The notes beneath the pieces are model-generated. The model worked only from the letters and a program-made list of their open reading frames with translations, did not search any database and had not been told where the DNA came from. The position numbers and the translations under genes were made by a program. Shown piece by piece: positions 24,452 to 34,400 of a stretch of DNA of 53,432 nt. The DNA is taken from assembly GCA_905235375.1 (NCBI GenBank), contig CAJOLH010000014.1:1-53432 (forward strand). Direction: 5' to 3'. Within the stretch, counting starts at the first letter, position 1. Every line of letters begins with the position of its first letter. This stretch comes from an uncultured Bacteroidales bacterium (lineage in GTDB: Bacteria > Bacteroidota > Bacteroidia > Bacteroidales > UBA3663).

Positions 24452-26125
24452 TTACTGCCGTTGGTCGGCACGAATGAAATCGAGCAAGCGCTGGACTGCC
24501 TCTTCGGCAGGGATGCCTTTCTGGACGCATTGCTTACCCTTGTAGAGCGAGACCGTACCAGGCCCGGCACCCACATAGCCATAGTCAGCATCAGCCATCT
24601 CGCCAGGGCCATTGACGATGCATCCCATGACACCAATCTTGAGGCCTTTCAGTTCCTTGGTGGCCTCCTTGATCTGGGCAAGCGTAGTCTTGAGGTCGAA
24701 GAGGGTGCGTCCGCAAGAAGGACAGGCAATATATTCCGTCTTGGTAAAACGTGCCCGCGAAGCTTGAAGGATGTTGAATGCCAGTTCGACACGCTGCTGG
24801 AGCGGGAAGTCCACATGATTGATGAGAATGCCATCGACGAGCTGGTCGATAAGCATCACGCCAAAATCGGCAGCCGCACAGAGCTGGACTTCCTCCCAAG
24901 TCTTGCAGAACGAATAATCGCGACTGATAATGACGGGATTCGTGCAACCAATCGAACGAATGCCGAAGATGAATGCACGCCATGCACCCACAGGATTATG
25001 ATTGTTGGCGCGGGCAATGACTGGAATGTCGGGATGTTCCATCATATAATCGACGATGGAGTCGTCGGTATTCAGTTCCTCAAGACTATAATTCAATATT
25101 CCCGCAATGCAGACGTCGGCTCCGTAGTTGGTGCCTCCACACACGCAAACAGGCTGGCCATCGCCCAAAGCACCCACACGGGTCGTCTTGAATCGACGCG
25201 GTTCGATGGGATTATATAGTTCATCGCCTACGTGTGGGCCATCGAGACACTTATGCTGGGCACGCTCCTCGAAATAATGAACCAACTGACGGGCTACAGG
25301 AATTTCGGCTTCGGGATCTTCGGACAGCGAGACACGAATCGTATCTCCAATGCCATCGGCAAGGAGCGCGCCGATACCCACTGCCGACTTGATGCGACCA
25401 TCGTCGGCATCGCCGGCTTCGGTCACGCCGAGATGCAGCGGGAAGTGCATACCTTCCTTATCCATCTGCTGCACGAGCAGGCGCACCGTACGAACCATCA
25501 CCGACGTGTTGGAAGCCTTGATGCTGATGACCACATCGGAGAAGTCCTGTTCGACACAGATACGAAGGAACTCCATGCACGACTCCACCATACCCGCAGG
25601 AGTATCGCCATAGCGCGACATGATGCGGTCGCTGAGCGATCCATGGTTCACGCCCAAACGAATTGCCGTATGATGGGCCTTGCAGATATTCAGGAACGGG
25701 ATGAAACGATTGCGAATCTTCTCTATCTCACCTGCATATTCCTCATCGGTATATTCGAGTTTCACGAATGTGCGACCCGGATCGACATAATTGCCGGGAT
25801 TGATTCGAACCTTCTCGACAACCTCAGCAGCAACATCGGCAACTGCGGCATTGAAGTGAATATCGGCGACGAGGGGCACCTTGTAGCCATCGCGATGAAT
25901 GCCTGCTTCAATCTCCTTGAGCGCAAGGGCCTCTTTTTTTCCTTGTGCCGTCAGGCGAACGATGTCTGCACCTGCATCCACGATGCGTTCGATTTGAGCC
26001 ACCGATGCTTCGACATCGTTGGTATTCGTGTTTGTCATCGACTGCACCCTGATAGGATTCTCGCCTCCAATCACGACATCACCCACTCGACATTCGGTGG
26101 ATTTCCTTCTATGATAGTTATACAT
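24452..26125 (-). CDS. ispG: 4-hydroxy-3-methylbut-2-enyl diphosphate synthase, long Bacteroidetes/plant-type
   Basis: Iron-sulfur enzyme of the MEP isoprenoid pathway that reduces MEcPP to HMBPP. The start is ATG 26125, giving 557 residues; the open frame to 26275 reads backwards through purE and is not real. The N-terminal TIM barrel (RVGDVVIGGENPIRVQSMT, VADIHFN, GVNHGSL) is followed by the inserted middle domain known from Bacteroidetes, Chlamydiae and plants, then the cluster-binding domain with Cys468 and Cys471 (ACPSCGRT), Cys502 (MGCIVNGPGE) and Glu509. The start codon lies one base after the purE stop (TGATATG), which suggests translational coupling. Confidence 0.96.
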   Translation of the reverse strand: MYNYHRRKSTECRVGDVVIGGENPIRVQSMTNTNTNDVEASVAQIERIVDAGADIVRLTAQGKKEALALKEIEAGIHRDGYKVPLVADIHFNAAVADVAAEVVEKVRINPGNYVDPGRTFVKLEYTDEEYAGEIEKIRNRFIPFLNICKAHHTAIRLGVNHGSLSDRIMSRYGDTPAGMVESCMEFLRICVEQDFSDVVISIKASNTSVMVRTVRLLVQQMDKEGMHFPLHLGVTEAGDADDGRIKSAVGIGALLADGIGDTIRVSLSEDPEAEIPVARQLVHYFEERAQHKCLDGPHVGDELYNPIEPRRFKTTRVGALGDGQPVCVCGGTNYGADVCIAGILNYSLEELNTDDSIVDYMMEHPDIPVIARANNHNPVGAWRAFIFGIRSIGCTNPVIISRDYSFCKTWEEVQLCAAADFGVMLIDQLVDGILINHVDFPLQQRVELAFNILQASRARFTKTEYIACPSCGRTLFDLKTTLAQIKEATKELKGLKIGVMGCIVNGPGEMADADYGYVGAGPGTVSLYKGKQCVQKGIPAEEAVQRLLDFIRADQRQ

Positions 26126-26126
26126 A

Positions 26127-26633
26127 TCAGTTACACTTATAGTCATATTTGAGCTCAGCGAGCTCCTTATTGGCCTTGACAATCTTCTGAGCAAGATTCT
26201 TCTTGTACTCGACAAACTTTTCGGCCAACTCGGGGTCTCCCACCGAAAGGATCTGCACCGCAAGGATGGCGGCATTCATCGCGCCATTGAGTGCCACCGT
26301 TGCCACAGGAATTCCCGGGGGCATCTGAATCATGGCGAGCATGGCATCCAGACCTTCGAGGCTACCCGTGAGCGGCACACCAATGACCGGCACAGGGGTC
26401 GAAGCAGCAACTACACCAGCAAGATGAGCTGCCATGCCTGCACCAGCAATAATCACCTTGATGCCGCGAGAGGCTGCACCTGTGGCAAATTCTTCCACCT
26501 CCTTGGGCGTGCGATGAGCCGAAAGGGCAAACATCTCGAAAGGAACCTGGAACTCGTTGAGCAGATCGGCAGCCTTCTTCATGACCGGAAGGTCGCTGGT
26601 GCTGCCCATGATGATTGAAACTATTGGAGTCAT
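26127..26633 (-). CDS. purE: N5-carboxyaminoimidazole ribonucleotide mutase
   Basis: Purine biosynthesis enzyme of 168 residues that moves the carboxyl group of N5-CAIR to give CAIR. It shows the class I PurE hallmarks GSTSDLPVM (10-18), FALSAHRTPKE and GAGMAAHLAGVVAA, plus GSLEGLDAMLAMIQMPPGIPVATVALNGAMNA, split here only for reading. Size is normal. It is followed immediately by ispG with a one-base gap, and preceded by a 69-nt gap after the PAP2-like gene in which I see no convincing promoter, so it may be read from the upstream operon. Confidence 0.96.
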   Translation of the reverse strand: MTPIVSIIMGSTSDLPVMKKAADLLNEFQVPFEMFALSAHRTPKEVEEFATGAASRGIKVIIAGAGMAAHLAGVVAASTPVPVIGVPLTGSLEGLDAMLAMIQMPPGIPVATVALNGAMNAAILAVQILSVGDPELAEKFVEYKKNLAQKIVKANKELAELKYDYKCN

Positions 26634-26702
26634 ATCGGAAAATTTACAAATGATAATTCTACTTGTTGGAGATAAAGGAATCTGAAGGGACTGTGATGGG
26701 CT

Positions 26703-27377
26703 TTACAAGACCATGATATCAGCCAGCAGCAAGGAACATATACCGAGCAATGTCCCGGCACCTACCTGCCCTAAGGTATGGCGTCCCAGATAGACACGGG
26801 TGCTGCTCACCATTCCTACCACAATGACCCAAGCGAGTGGAAGCCACAACGGCATCGTATCAGGGAAAAAGAAGATGAGCATCAGGAAGAAGGTGGCGCC
26901 TGCTGCGTTGGCAGAGGCATGAGCCGAAATTTTCCATTTCCAGCTCACAATCCATGCCACAAACGTCAGAATAACCGAACCATAATAGGGCATCAGCACC
27001 CAATCGGGCAAAAAGCCCGTGCGAGTGAGTACAACAGCATTGACCAGATAGCAGACAAAGTTGGTAAAAAACGGCACCATGCGGTCGCGACGGTCACGCA
27101 GTGCCCAATGTCCGATGACATGGGTGACATGCAGGAGGGTTATCACCAGAGCAGGCATGACCAATGTATAGAGAAAAACCATCCCCACGAACCAAGCCTT
27201 CACCGGAAACGGCAATGCCTTCATCGCGGTGAAAATACATATAACCAATGCCGTATAGGTGAGCACCAGCAAGGGATGAAAGATGTTGCTGACAGCCTGT
27301 ACCAAGCCCTGATACGGCTTACGGGGGGCAGCAATCTGCGCCTCCTGTTCTTTTCGAATCTGTTCCTGTTGGGTCAT
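26703..27377 (-). CDS. PAP2-like integral membrane protein
   Basis: Protein of 224 residues with five or six predicted transmembrane segments after a polar N-terminus (1-40). The segment KWKISAHASANAAG and the later SSTRVYLGRHTLGQVGAGTLLG resemble the PAP2 phosphatase motifs (xSGH-like and SRxxxxxHxxxD). The last acidic residue is replaced by Gln, as in a Bacteroidetes subgroup. It could be a lipid phosphatase acting on undecaprenyl or phosphatidyl phosphates in the inner membrane, but activity is not assured. It starts seven bases after the rpoN stop, so the two are co-transcribed. Confidence 0.7.
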   Translation of the reverse strand: MTQQEQIRKEQEAQIAAPRKPYQGLVQAVSNIFHPLLVLTYTALVICIFTAMKALPFPVKAWFVGMVFLYTLVMPALVITLLHVTHVIGHWALRDRRDRMVPFFTNFVCYLVNAVVLTRTGFLPDWVLMPYYGSVILTFVAWIVSWKWKISAHASANAAGATFFLMLIFFFPDTMPLWLPLAWVIVVGMVSSTRVYLGRHTLGQVGAGTLLGICSLLLADIMVL

Positions 27378-27384
27378 ACTTCTC

Positions 27385-28899
27385 TTATGCTTCTTTTCTT
27401 AAACGTGCCACCGGGTAGCCGAGCGATTCGCGATACTTGACGACTGTGCGTCGAGCAATCTTGTTGCCCTTCTTGCCGAGTTCTTCAGCCAATGCCTCAT
27501 CCGTCAGCGGATGACGTTTGTCTTCGCTGTCGATGATTTGCTTCAATGCCTGGATGATGGCAGACTGATTGCTGTCGGCAACCGCATTGGTGAACAGATC
27601 CTTCACCAGCACGATTCCGAACTCGGTATCCACATATTTGCTATTTGACACACGACTTATCGTTGAGATGTCGTACTGGCAGCGATCGGCCACGTCCTGC
27701 AATGTCATAGGCTTGAGCGTTTCCACCAGACCGGTAAGGAAATAGGCCCGCTGCATATCGACGATTGTCTGCATCACTTCCATCAGGGTGTTACGCCGCT
27801 GCTCAAGCGCTTCAATAAAGGTACGGGCATTCTGAATGTTCTCACGCAGGAAGCGTATGCCCTCGCGGTTCGCCTTTTCGTCGTTGCTTCCCTGCAGTCG
27901 GTCATAGAGCTGCTCATAATCGGCACTGATGCGAACCTGGGGAACATCTCCGTCGTTCAGCGTCAGCACGAGCTGTCCATCCTCGTTGCGAACGATGAAG
28001 TCGGGGCGTATCTGCTGTGCCTTCAGCTCTTCGGTCTTGGCGGTAGCAGGTTGCATATCGCCGGGTTTGGGATTGAGATGGCGAATGACATGAAGCGCAT
28101 CGACCAATTCCGCATGGGTCTGGATATTCAAATCCTGCTCGATTCTATCAAACCGTTTGTTGGAAAGGTCATCAAACTTCCTGCTGACAATCTCGTAAGC
28201 CAGGCGATTGGCAGGAGTTGCCTTGCGTTCCTCCAGCTGAAGGAGCATACATTCGCGCAAATCCCTTGCTCCGATGCCGCTGGGCTCAAGCTCCTGCTGG
28301 ACAATCTCGACCAGAACAGCCTCCAGGTCTTCCACCGAAGTCTCATAATGCTGTGTCATCTCAAGGTCATCAACCAGCTCGGCAAAGGGACGGCGCAGAT
28401 AGCCGCTCTCGTCCAGACAATCGATGATATAGCAAGCGAGGAAACGTTCCTCAGGCGTGATGTCGAGCAATTCGATCTGCTTCTTCAGATCGTCGCGGAA
28501 GGTATCGGCATTCACCGCATTGTCGATAGGATTGAAATCCTCGTCATCGGCACTATGATTGCTCGACGTGTCCACCGGATCATCATCGTCATTGTCTAAC
28601 GTGACAGCATCGCCCCGCTCCTTGTCTGAAATGGACGTATCGCTTTCGTAGGTCGAATCGGATGTTTCAGAATCAGCAGGTTCTTCCCCTCCTGGGTTAC
28701 CGAACTCCCCTCCTTCGTTCGATTCAGCGCCATTGTAAATTGCATCAGGCTGATCGACTGCCTCCAAAGCAACATTTTCCTGCAGTTTCTCGTTGATGAG
28801 CTGTTCGAGTTCGTCGCTCGGTGCCTGCACCAATGTCGAAACCAGATACAAGTCCGGATTGTGCTTCTGCTTCTGTTCTATTCTTGATACTTGTGCCAT
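27385..28899 (-). CDS. rpoN: RNA polymerase sigma-54 factor
   Basis: Sigma-54 of 504 residues that directs RNA polymerase to -24/-12 promoters needing an activator ATPase. The core-binding region, the HTH region and the C-terminal RpoN box (ARRTVVKYRESLGYP near residues 482-496) are clear, with the preceding PLTDEALAEELG. Region I is unusual: the N-terminus reads RIEQKQKHNPDLYLVSTLVQAP, without the usual Gln-rich SPQQ stretch, although LEQLINEKLQENVALE is kept. A long acidic linker (about 50-130) follows. It is embedded between the T9SS Plug gene (12-nt gap) and the PAP2-like gene. Confidence 0.95.
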   Translation of the reverse strand: MAQVSRIEQKQKHNPDLYLVSTLVQAPSDELEQLINEKLQENVALEAVDQPDAIYNGAESNEGGEFGNPGGEEPADSETSDSTYESDTSISDKERGDAVTLDNDDDDPVDTSSNHSADDEDFNPIDNAVNADTFRDDLKKQIELLDITPEERFLACYIIDCLDESGYLRRPFAELVDDLEMTQHYETSVEDLEAVLVEIVQQELEPSGIGARDLRECMLLQLEERKATPANRLAYEIVSRKFDDLSNKRFDRIEQDLNIQTHAELVDALHVIRHLNPKPGDMQPATAKTEELKAQQIRPDFIVRNEDGQLVLTLNDGDVPQVRISADYEQLYDRLQGSNDEKANREGIRFLRENIQNARTFIEALEQRRNTLMEVMQTIVDMQRAYFLTGLVETLKPMTLQDVADRCQYDISTISRVSNSKYVDTEFGIVLVKDLFTNAVADSNQSAIIQALKQIIDSEDKRHPLTDEALAEELGKKGNKIARRTVVKYRESLGYPVARLRKEA

Positions 28900-28911
28900 A
28901 AGCCAATGGAA

Positions 28912-30213
28912 TTAGGGTTTTGGTTCGAGTTGTGCCACTCCTAAAAGGCGGTCGTAGCGAGCTCCAGGAGCACGATAATAGACATACACGTCATATTGAT
29001 TGATTGCTTCGTAATAGTTGCCCTCGCATACCGAAAGGGTTGAGCGAGGATTGGTCGCACCCGTGAAATCGGGCACCCACTCCTGTGCACAGAGGAACTG
29101 ATAGTTGTAATGTCCCTGCTTCAAGAGGACACGTCGGACAAAGCACTGCAGCTCGGGATCGTAGTTCATGCGCCAGTCGTCGGTCAGCTCTCCGTAGGTG
29201 AAATCTCCCGTAAGATAGATGCTGCCACTACCTCTTGGCGGCATGGCTCCCGCCAGCCGAAACTCTGCCCAGAAATATTCGCTCTCGGTGGCCTCATCCT
29301 CCACACTGTTCAAGGCATGCACCAGATAGTGGCCATGCTGATCCTGGTCGTAACGATAGAAGCTGCCGCTTCGAGCCTGCTGCGTCACAAGTTCGGCATA
29401 ATAGTAGGGAGCATGGTAGCCCAGACGCTCGACACCAAACGTCGCATAATGACGATCGATGAACTCAAATCGCCGGAAAGTGTTACCAGCCTCAAAGATA
29501 AGATCACGGTCGTGCTCGTACCACGCCTTGCTGGCATCCATACGCGAAGGACGGAGGATGTCACGCCGCGTATCGGGACGATGGTTCTGCGTCACCACAA
29601 GCCTCAGGTCGCTGGCAGGACTGAGAAATGGCAGCTTGTTCTGGCTCCAAGTGCACTGGAGAGTCAGCTGCTGATGTTCCTGGCGGAAGTCGATGTCGGT
29701 ATTTCCGCTCACCTCTCCACTCACGAACGCCATCTGCTCGGTCACACTGAAACACGCGACAGCAAGCTGCTCATCGGGGTCACTTTCCAAGTGAAAAACC
29801 ACCGCATAATTGCCGCTGATGAGCAACTGCACATCCTCATTGGGAAATGCTATGGAATAATGCCAATAGTTGACGAACGTGTTGAACGAGGGAGCCACAT
29901 CGGTGACACGTGTCGGCTGGAAACCATCGACATAATCGAGTTCCGAAAGGTCATCCTTCTCCCACTGCGCATCGCAATGAATCACCTGGTACTGGAGGAA
30001 GAGTTCCTCGTCGGAAAGGATATCGAACGAGATCTCAAGGCTCGAATTGTCGGTATTGTCAATGACGGGAAGCTTGCGGAAATCACCATCCGTGATGACC
30101 TGCAAGGTCTTTACATCGTCCGAAAGGGGGTGAGTATAGTATGCAGATGCTTGCAATGACATCGAAGCCATTGCAAGCAATCCTGTAGATATGTAAGCAA
30201 AAAACCTTTTCAC
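28912..30213 (-). CDS. Type IX secretion system Plug protein (DUF5103)
   Basis: Exported protein of 433 residues with a signal peptide (about 1-24, ending QASA). The DUF5103 pattern is present: YYTHPLSDDVKTLQV, LQYQVIHCDAQWEKDDL, RDILRPSRMDASKAWYE, FRRFEFIDRHYATFGVERL, and a beta-rich C-terminal part (SGSIYLTGDFTYGELTDD). In Flavobacterium a protein of this family closes the periplasmic side of the SprA translocon. The start is GTG at 30211-30213, overlapping the galE TGA by three bases. The gene lies only about 1.2 kb from sprA on the opposite strand, which strengthens the call. Confidence 0.85.
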   Translation of the reverse strand: MKRFFAYISTGLLAMASMSLQASAYYTHPLSDDVKTLQVITDGDFRKLPVIDNTDNSSLEISFDILSDEELFLQYQVIHCDAQWEKDDLSELDYVDGFQPTRVTDVAPSFNTFVNYWHYSIAFPNEDVQLLISGNYAVVFHLESDPDEQLAVACFSVTEQMAFVSGEVSGNTDIDFRQEHQQLTLQCTWSQNKLPFLSPASDLRLVVTQNHRPDTRRDILRPSRMDASKAWYEHDRDLIFEAGNTFRRFEFIDRHYATFGVERLGYHAPYYYAELVTQQARSGSFYRYDQDQHGHYLVHALNSVEDEATESEYFWAEFRLAGAMPPRGSGSIYLTGDFTYGELTDDWRMNYDPELQCFVRRVLLKQGHYNYQFLCAQEWVPDFTGATNPRSTLSVCEGNYYEAINQYDVYVYYRAPGARYDRLLGVAQLEPKP

Positions 30214-31244
30214 ATCACACCTTTCTCACGCAGCCGGGTCTGCCAGCGCCAGGCATTGGCAAGGGTCTCCTTGAGCGGCACCTGTGCCTTCCAGCCCAGC
30301 ACGTCGTTGGCACGTCCGGGATTGCCCCAGATCTTTTCAATATCGCCTTCGCGACGCCCCTTGATGACAAACGGAACGTTGACACCGGTAGCCTCGATGA
30401 AGGTATTGACAAGTTCGAGCACCGAGACGCCATTGCCCGTACCGAGGTTGTAATACTCAATCTTTTCCTCCGACTTGCCCTGCACCATGCGGTCGAGAGC
30501 GCATACGTGAGCCTTGGCAAGGTCGGTAACATCGATGTAGTCGCGGATGCAGGATCCGTCGGGGGTATTGTAGTCGTTGCCAAAGACGTTGAGCTCCTTG
30601 CGGATGCCCATTGCGGTCTGGCAGACATAAGGCAGCAGGTTCTGCGGAACGCCACGCGGCAGCTCGCCAATCTCGGCTGTCGGATGAGCACCGATAGGAT
30701 TGAAATAGCGGAGGATGATGGCATTGAAGCCTACGCCGGTGTGGAGATAGTCCTTGATGATCTCCTCGGCAATCTGCTTGGTGTTGCCGTAGGGCGAAGT
30801 GGCAGGCTTGATGGGAGCGTTCTCATCGACAGGGCTCTGATCGGGCTCGCCATAGACGGTGCACGAACTTGAGAAGACGAATCCCTTGAGATTGAAGTCA
30901 GCCGCAGCCTCCATCATGTTCATCAGCGAAGAAAGATTGTTACGATAGTAAAGCAAAGGTTTCTGCACCGACTCGCCTACAGCCTTCGATGCTGCAAAAT
31001 GAATCACACCGGCAATGGGTCCCTCCTTCTGGAAAGCCTGATAGACATCACCCTTGTTGGTGCAGTCAATCTGATAGAACGCCGGGCGTTTGCCCGTGAT
31101 GCGCTCGATACCATCTACCACCGAAGCCTCCGAATTGGAGAGGTTGTCAAATATCACGACGTCATAGCCTGCATTCTGAAGCTCGACGCAAGTGTGGCTG
31201 CCAATGAAACCACAACCACCGGTAAGAACAATTTTATTAGCCAT
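30210..31244 (-). CDS. galE: UDP-glucose 4-epimerase
   Basis: Cytoplasmic NAD-dependent epimerase of 344 residues that interconverts UDP-glucose and UDP-galactose. The start is ATG 31244, where the Rossmann motif MANKIVLTGGCGFIGSHT begins; the frame open to 31355 adds 37 implausible residues spanning the promoter. The SSSCTVYGEP segment, the YGNTKQIAEEI segment (YxxxK) and the C-terminal region to WRWQTR are normal. It is the first gene of a run that continues with the Plug gene, rpoN and the PAP2-like gene, and it has a clear -7 box. It could link the GH2 galactosidase and surface polysaccharides by supplying or using UDP-sugars. Confidence 0.96.
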   Translation of the reverse strand: MANKIVLTGGCGFIGSHTCVELQNAGYDVVIFDNLSNSEASVVDGIERITGKRPAFYQIDCTNKGDVYQAFQKEGPIAGVIHFAASKAVGESVQKPLLYYRNNLSSLMNMMEAAADFNLKGFVFSSSCTVYGEPDQSPVDENAPIKPATSPYGNTKQIAEEIIKDYLHTGVGFNAIILRYFNPIGAHPTAEIGELPRGVPQNLLPYVCQTAMGIRKELNVFGNDYNTPDGSCIRDYIDVTDLAKAHVCALDRMVQGKSEEKIEYYNLGTGNGVSVLELVNTFIEATGVNVPFVIKGRREGDIEKIWGNPGRANDVLGWKAQVPLKETLANAWRWQTRLREKGVM

Positions 31245-31272
31245 ATAAAAATAATTAGAGGTTTCAATGCTG

Positions 31273-31280
31273 CAAAGATA
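31273..31280 (-). promoter_or_regulatory. -7 element for galE and the downstream run
   Basis: The minus strand reads TATCTTTGC, a perfect TAnnTTTG match, 29 nt upstream of the galE ATG. No TTG lies at the usual -33 spacing. This is the only clear promoter found ahead of galE, Plug, rpoN and the PAP2-like gene. In the 31245-31412 gap the divergent sprA start must also be served, but I see no clear plus-strand consensus there. Confidence 0.6.
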
Positions 31281-31412
31281 GGCGTTTTTTCTGAAACATA
31301 AAAACATTTTCGTGCTTTTTTTGCCAAAGAAGCGATTTTTTCTTGTTTTTGACAAATTCCTTATACAATAAAAGTGCGATGTTCACGTTTTATGGTTTAG
31401 ATACTTTTTCGG

Positions 31413-34400
31413 ATGCGACAAACAAAGCATAATCATCGACTGCGAATGCTCGGTCTGAGCATGGGATGTGCGATACTGTTCGGAAGCCTGGCCTATGGCT
31501 ATGCTCCCGCAACTATGCTTGTCGCCAGTCTGCCTCAGAGCCAGAACGTCAGCCCGCAAACGAAAGGCGAAGAGGCGGATTCGGTGTATCACAGCCGTTA
31601 TCCCGTAGCGCCCACCACACCCGACATGGCACCCGACCTGGAGAAGGCGCACCCTGCCGATCTCAAGACACCCGAAAACGTAAAGACAGTGGTCGAATAC
31701 GACTGGAAGAACAACCGCTACCTGATCAAGACGATGCTTGGCGAGAAGCAGATCGGCAATCCCATCCCCATGACGATGCAGGAGTATAGCAAATACACCG
31801 AACGCCAGCAGCGCGGAGCCTTCTTTCTCGAACAGTATCACAAGGCGGTGGAGGAAGAGGAAGGGAAAGGCGAATTTGACCTGCTCGATATGCAATTCTC
31901 GCTGGGACCTGCCGAGAAACTGTTTGGCCCCGGTGGCATTCGCGTCAAGACGCAAGGCTCAGCATCCCTCTCGATGGGCATGAAGCACAACGTCGTCGAT
32001 AATCCGACCCTTTCCGAGCAGGCTCGTGACCAGTGGACCTTCGACTTCGACGAACAGATACAGCTCAACATGAAGGCCTCCATCGGCTCGAAGATGTCGT
32101 TCGACCTCAACTATAACACCCAGGCGACCTTCGACTTCGATGCCACGCAGTTCAAACTTGCCTTCGCGGGCGAAGAGGACGACATCGTGCAGAACCTTGA
32201 GGCAGGCAACGTGTCAATGACCACCGGCAACTCGCTCATCTCCGGCGGTGCCTCACTGTTCGGCGTGAAGTCGAAGTTAAAGTTCGGCAAACTGAACATC
32301 ACTGCCCTCCTGGCAAAACAGGAATCCTCCTCGAAGACCGTCTCATCGAAGGGCGGCGTGACAAAACGTACCTATGAAATCCTTCCTACCGAATACGACG
32401 AGAACCGTCACTACTTCCTCGGACATTTCTTCCGCGACACCTACGACCAGAATATGGAGAAGCTTCCGCTCATCTCCTCTGGCATCGAGATTACGAAGAT
32501 TGAAGTTTGGATGACCAACAGGAGGGCATCATACGACAATGCGCGCAATATCCTGGCCTTTGCCGACCTTGGCGAAAGCAATCCCGATGAAATGCAGCAT
32601 CCCGAATGGGCCACATCGTCAGGCACCGAAGCTCCATCGAACAACAACAATTCGCTGTATGCCACCCTGCGCGACAATTATCCCGCACTGCGCGACATCA
32701 CGTTGGTGTCGAGCACCATACCGACCATTGCCATCCCCGGCTCTGGCGGAACGATGGAGAGCGGCGCCGACTACGAAAAGGTGGAGTCCGCCCGACTGCT
32801 TTCAAGTTCCGAGTATTCGCTCAACTCTGCGCTCGGCTATCTCTCCCTCAAGTCGAAAATCGACGATGACTGTGTGCTTGCCGTAGCTTTCCAATACACC
32901 AAAGGCGGACAAACCTATCAGGTCGGCGAATTCAGCACCGACAATTCCGACGACACCTCGAAAACCCTCTATGTGAAACTGCTGAAATCGACAGCAGGCA
33001 ATCCCGAACATTCCATCTGGGATCTCATGATGAAGAACATCTACTCTCTGGGAGTCACCAATCTGCAGCAATCGAACTTCACCATGCAGATCCAATACCT
33101 CACTGATTCGATCGGTGTCTATACCAACTACATCAACGATGGACCCATTGCCCAGCAACTGCTGATCAAGGTCATGAACCTCGACCAGTTGAACTCCCAT
33201 CAGGAACGTCATCCTGACGGACAGTTCGACTGGGTTGCAGGATATACCGTTCAGTCATCCACCGGACGAATCATCTTCCCCGTTGTAGAACCATTTGGCA
33301 GCCATCTTGCCAAAAAGTTAGGCAACGATCCCGCCCTTGTCGCCCGCTACTGCTATCCGAACCTCTATTCGCAGACATTGACCGATGCCGAACAGGATGC
33401 CGAACACAACAAGTTCCGCATCCGGGGCGACTACACGGCCTCAAGTGGCGCAGAAATCAATCTGGGAGCGATGAATGTGGCACGCGGCTCGGTACGAGTC
33501 ACGGCTGGCGGCACAACGCTGACCGAAGGATCGGACTATACCGTGGACTACACCATGGGCATAGTGACCATCCTCAACGAGTCGATCATCGAGAGCGGCA
33601 CCAATGTCAGCGTCAGCCTTGAAGACCAATCGGAATACTCACTCCAGCGCAAGACCATGATGGGCCTCGACATGCAGTACGACTGGTCGAAGAATCTCAC
33701 CTTGGGCGCCACGGTCATCAATCTGAGCGAGACGCCGCTGACCAGAAAGGTGTCGATGTCGGAGATTCCTATCAACAATACCATCTACGGCTTCAATTTC
33801 AAATGGAACAAGGACTTCATGTGGCTCACCAATGCCATCGGTGCCATTCCCTGGATCAAGGCCACGGCTCCTTCGAACCTCAGCATCGAAGGCGAATGGG
33901 CGCAGCTCATTGCGAGTCACAGCAGCGAAATCGGCAACAATGGGTCAATCTATATCGACGACTTCGAATCGTCGGAATCATCGACCAACCTTGCCGTACC
34001 CACGCTCTGGCAACTCTCTTCCACCCCTGTCAGCATCGAGGGCAGGGATGTGGGCGGCACATTGTTCTCCACCGCATACAACGACCGTCGTGCCCATCTC
34101 GCCTGGTACCGCATTGACAACCTCTTCACTTCGCAGACCAGCAACCTGACACCTGCACACATCAAGAATGACATCGTGCAACTTTGCGACCCACGCGTAC
34201 GTCAGGTAACCTTCGAGGAAATCTATCCCAACAAGGAACTCGAATACGGTGAGACGGGCATCCTCGACGTGATGAACCTCAGTTATTATCCGCGCGAGCG
34301 CGGTCAATACAATGTGGGAGCTTCCCGCATACTAGGCGATGGCACCCTCGCCAATCCCCAGGGCAACTGGGGCGGCATGATGCGAGCAATGGATGTGACC

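Noticed and set aside
26126..26275. N-terminal extension of IspG by 50 residues
   Set aside because: It overlaps purE in another frame and consists of low-quality Arg/Ser-rich sequence; the family start fits ATG 26125.
31245..31355. N-terminal extension of GalE by 37 residues
   Set aside because: It covers the promoter -7 box and precedes the Rossmann motif that normally begins at the N-terminus.
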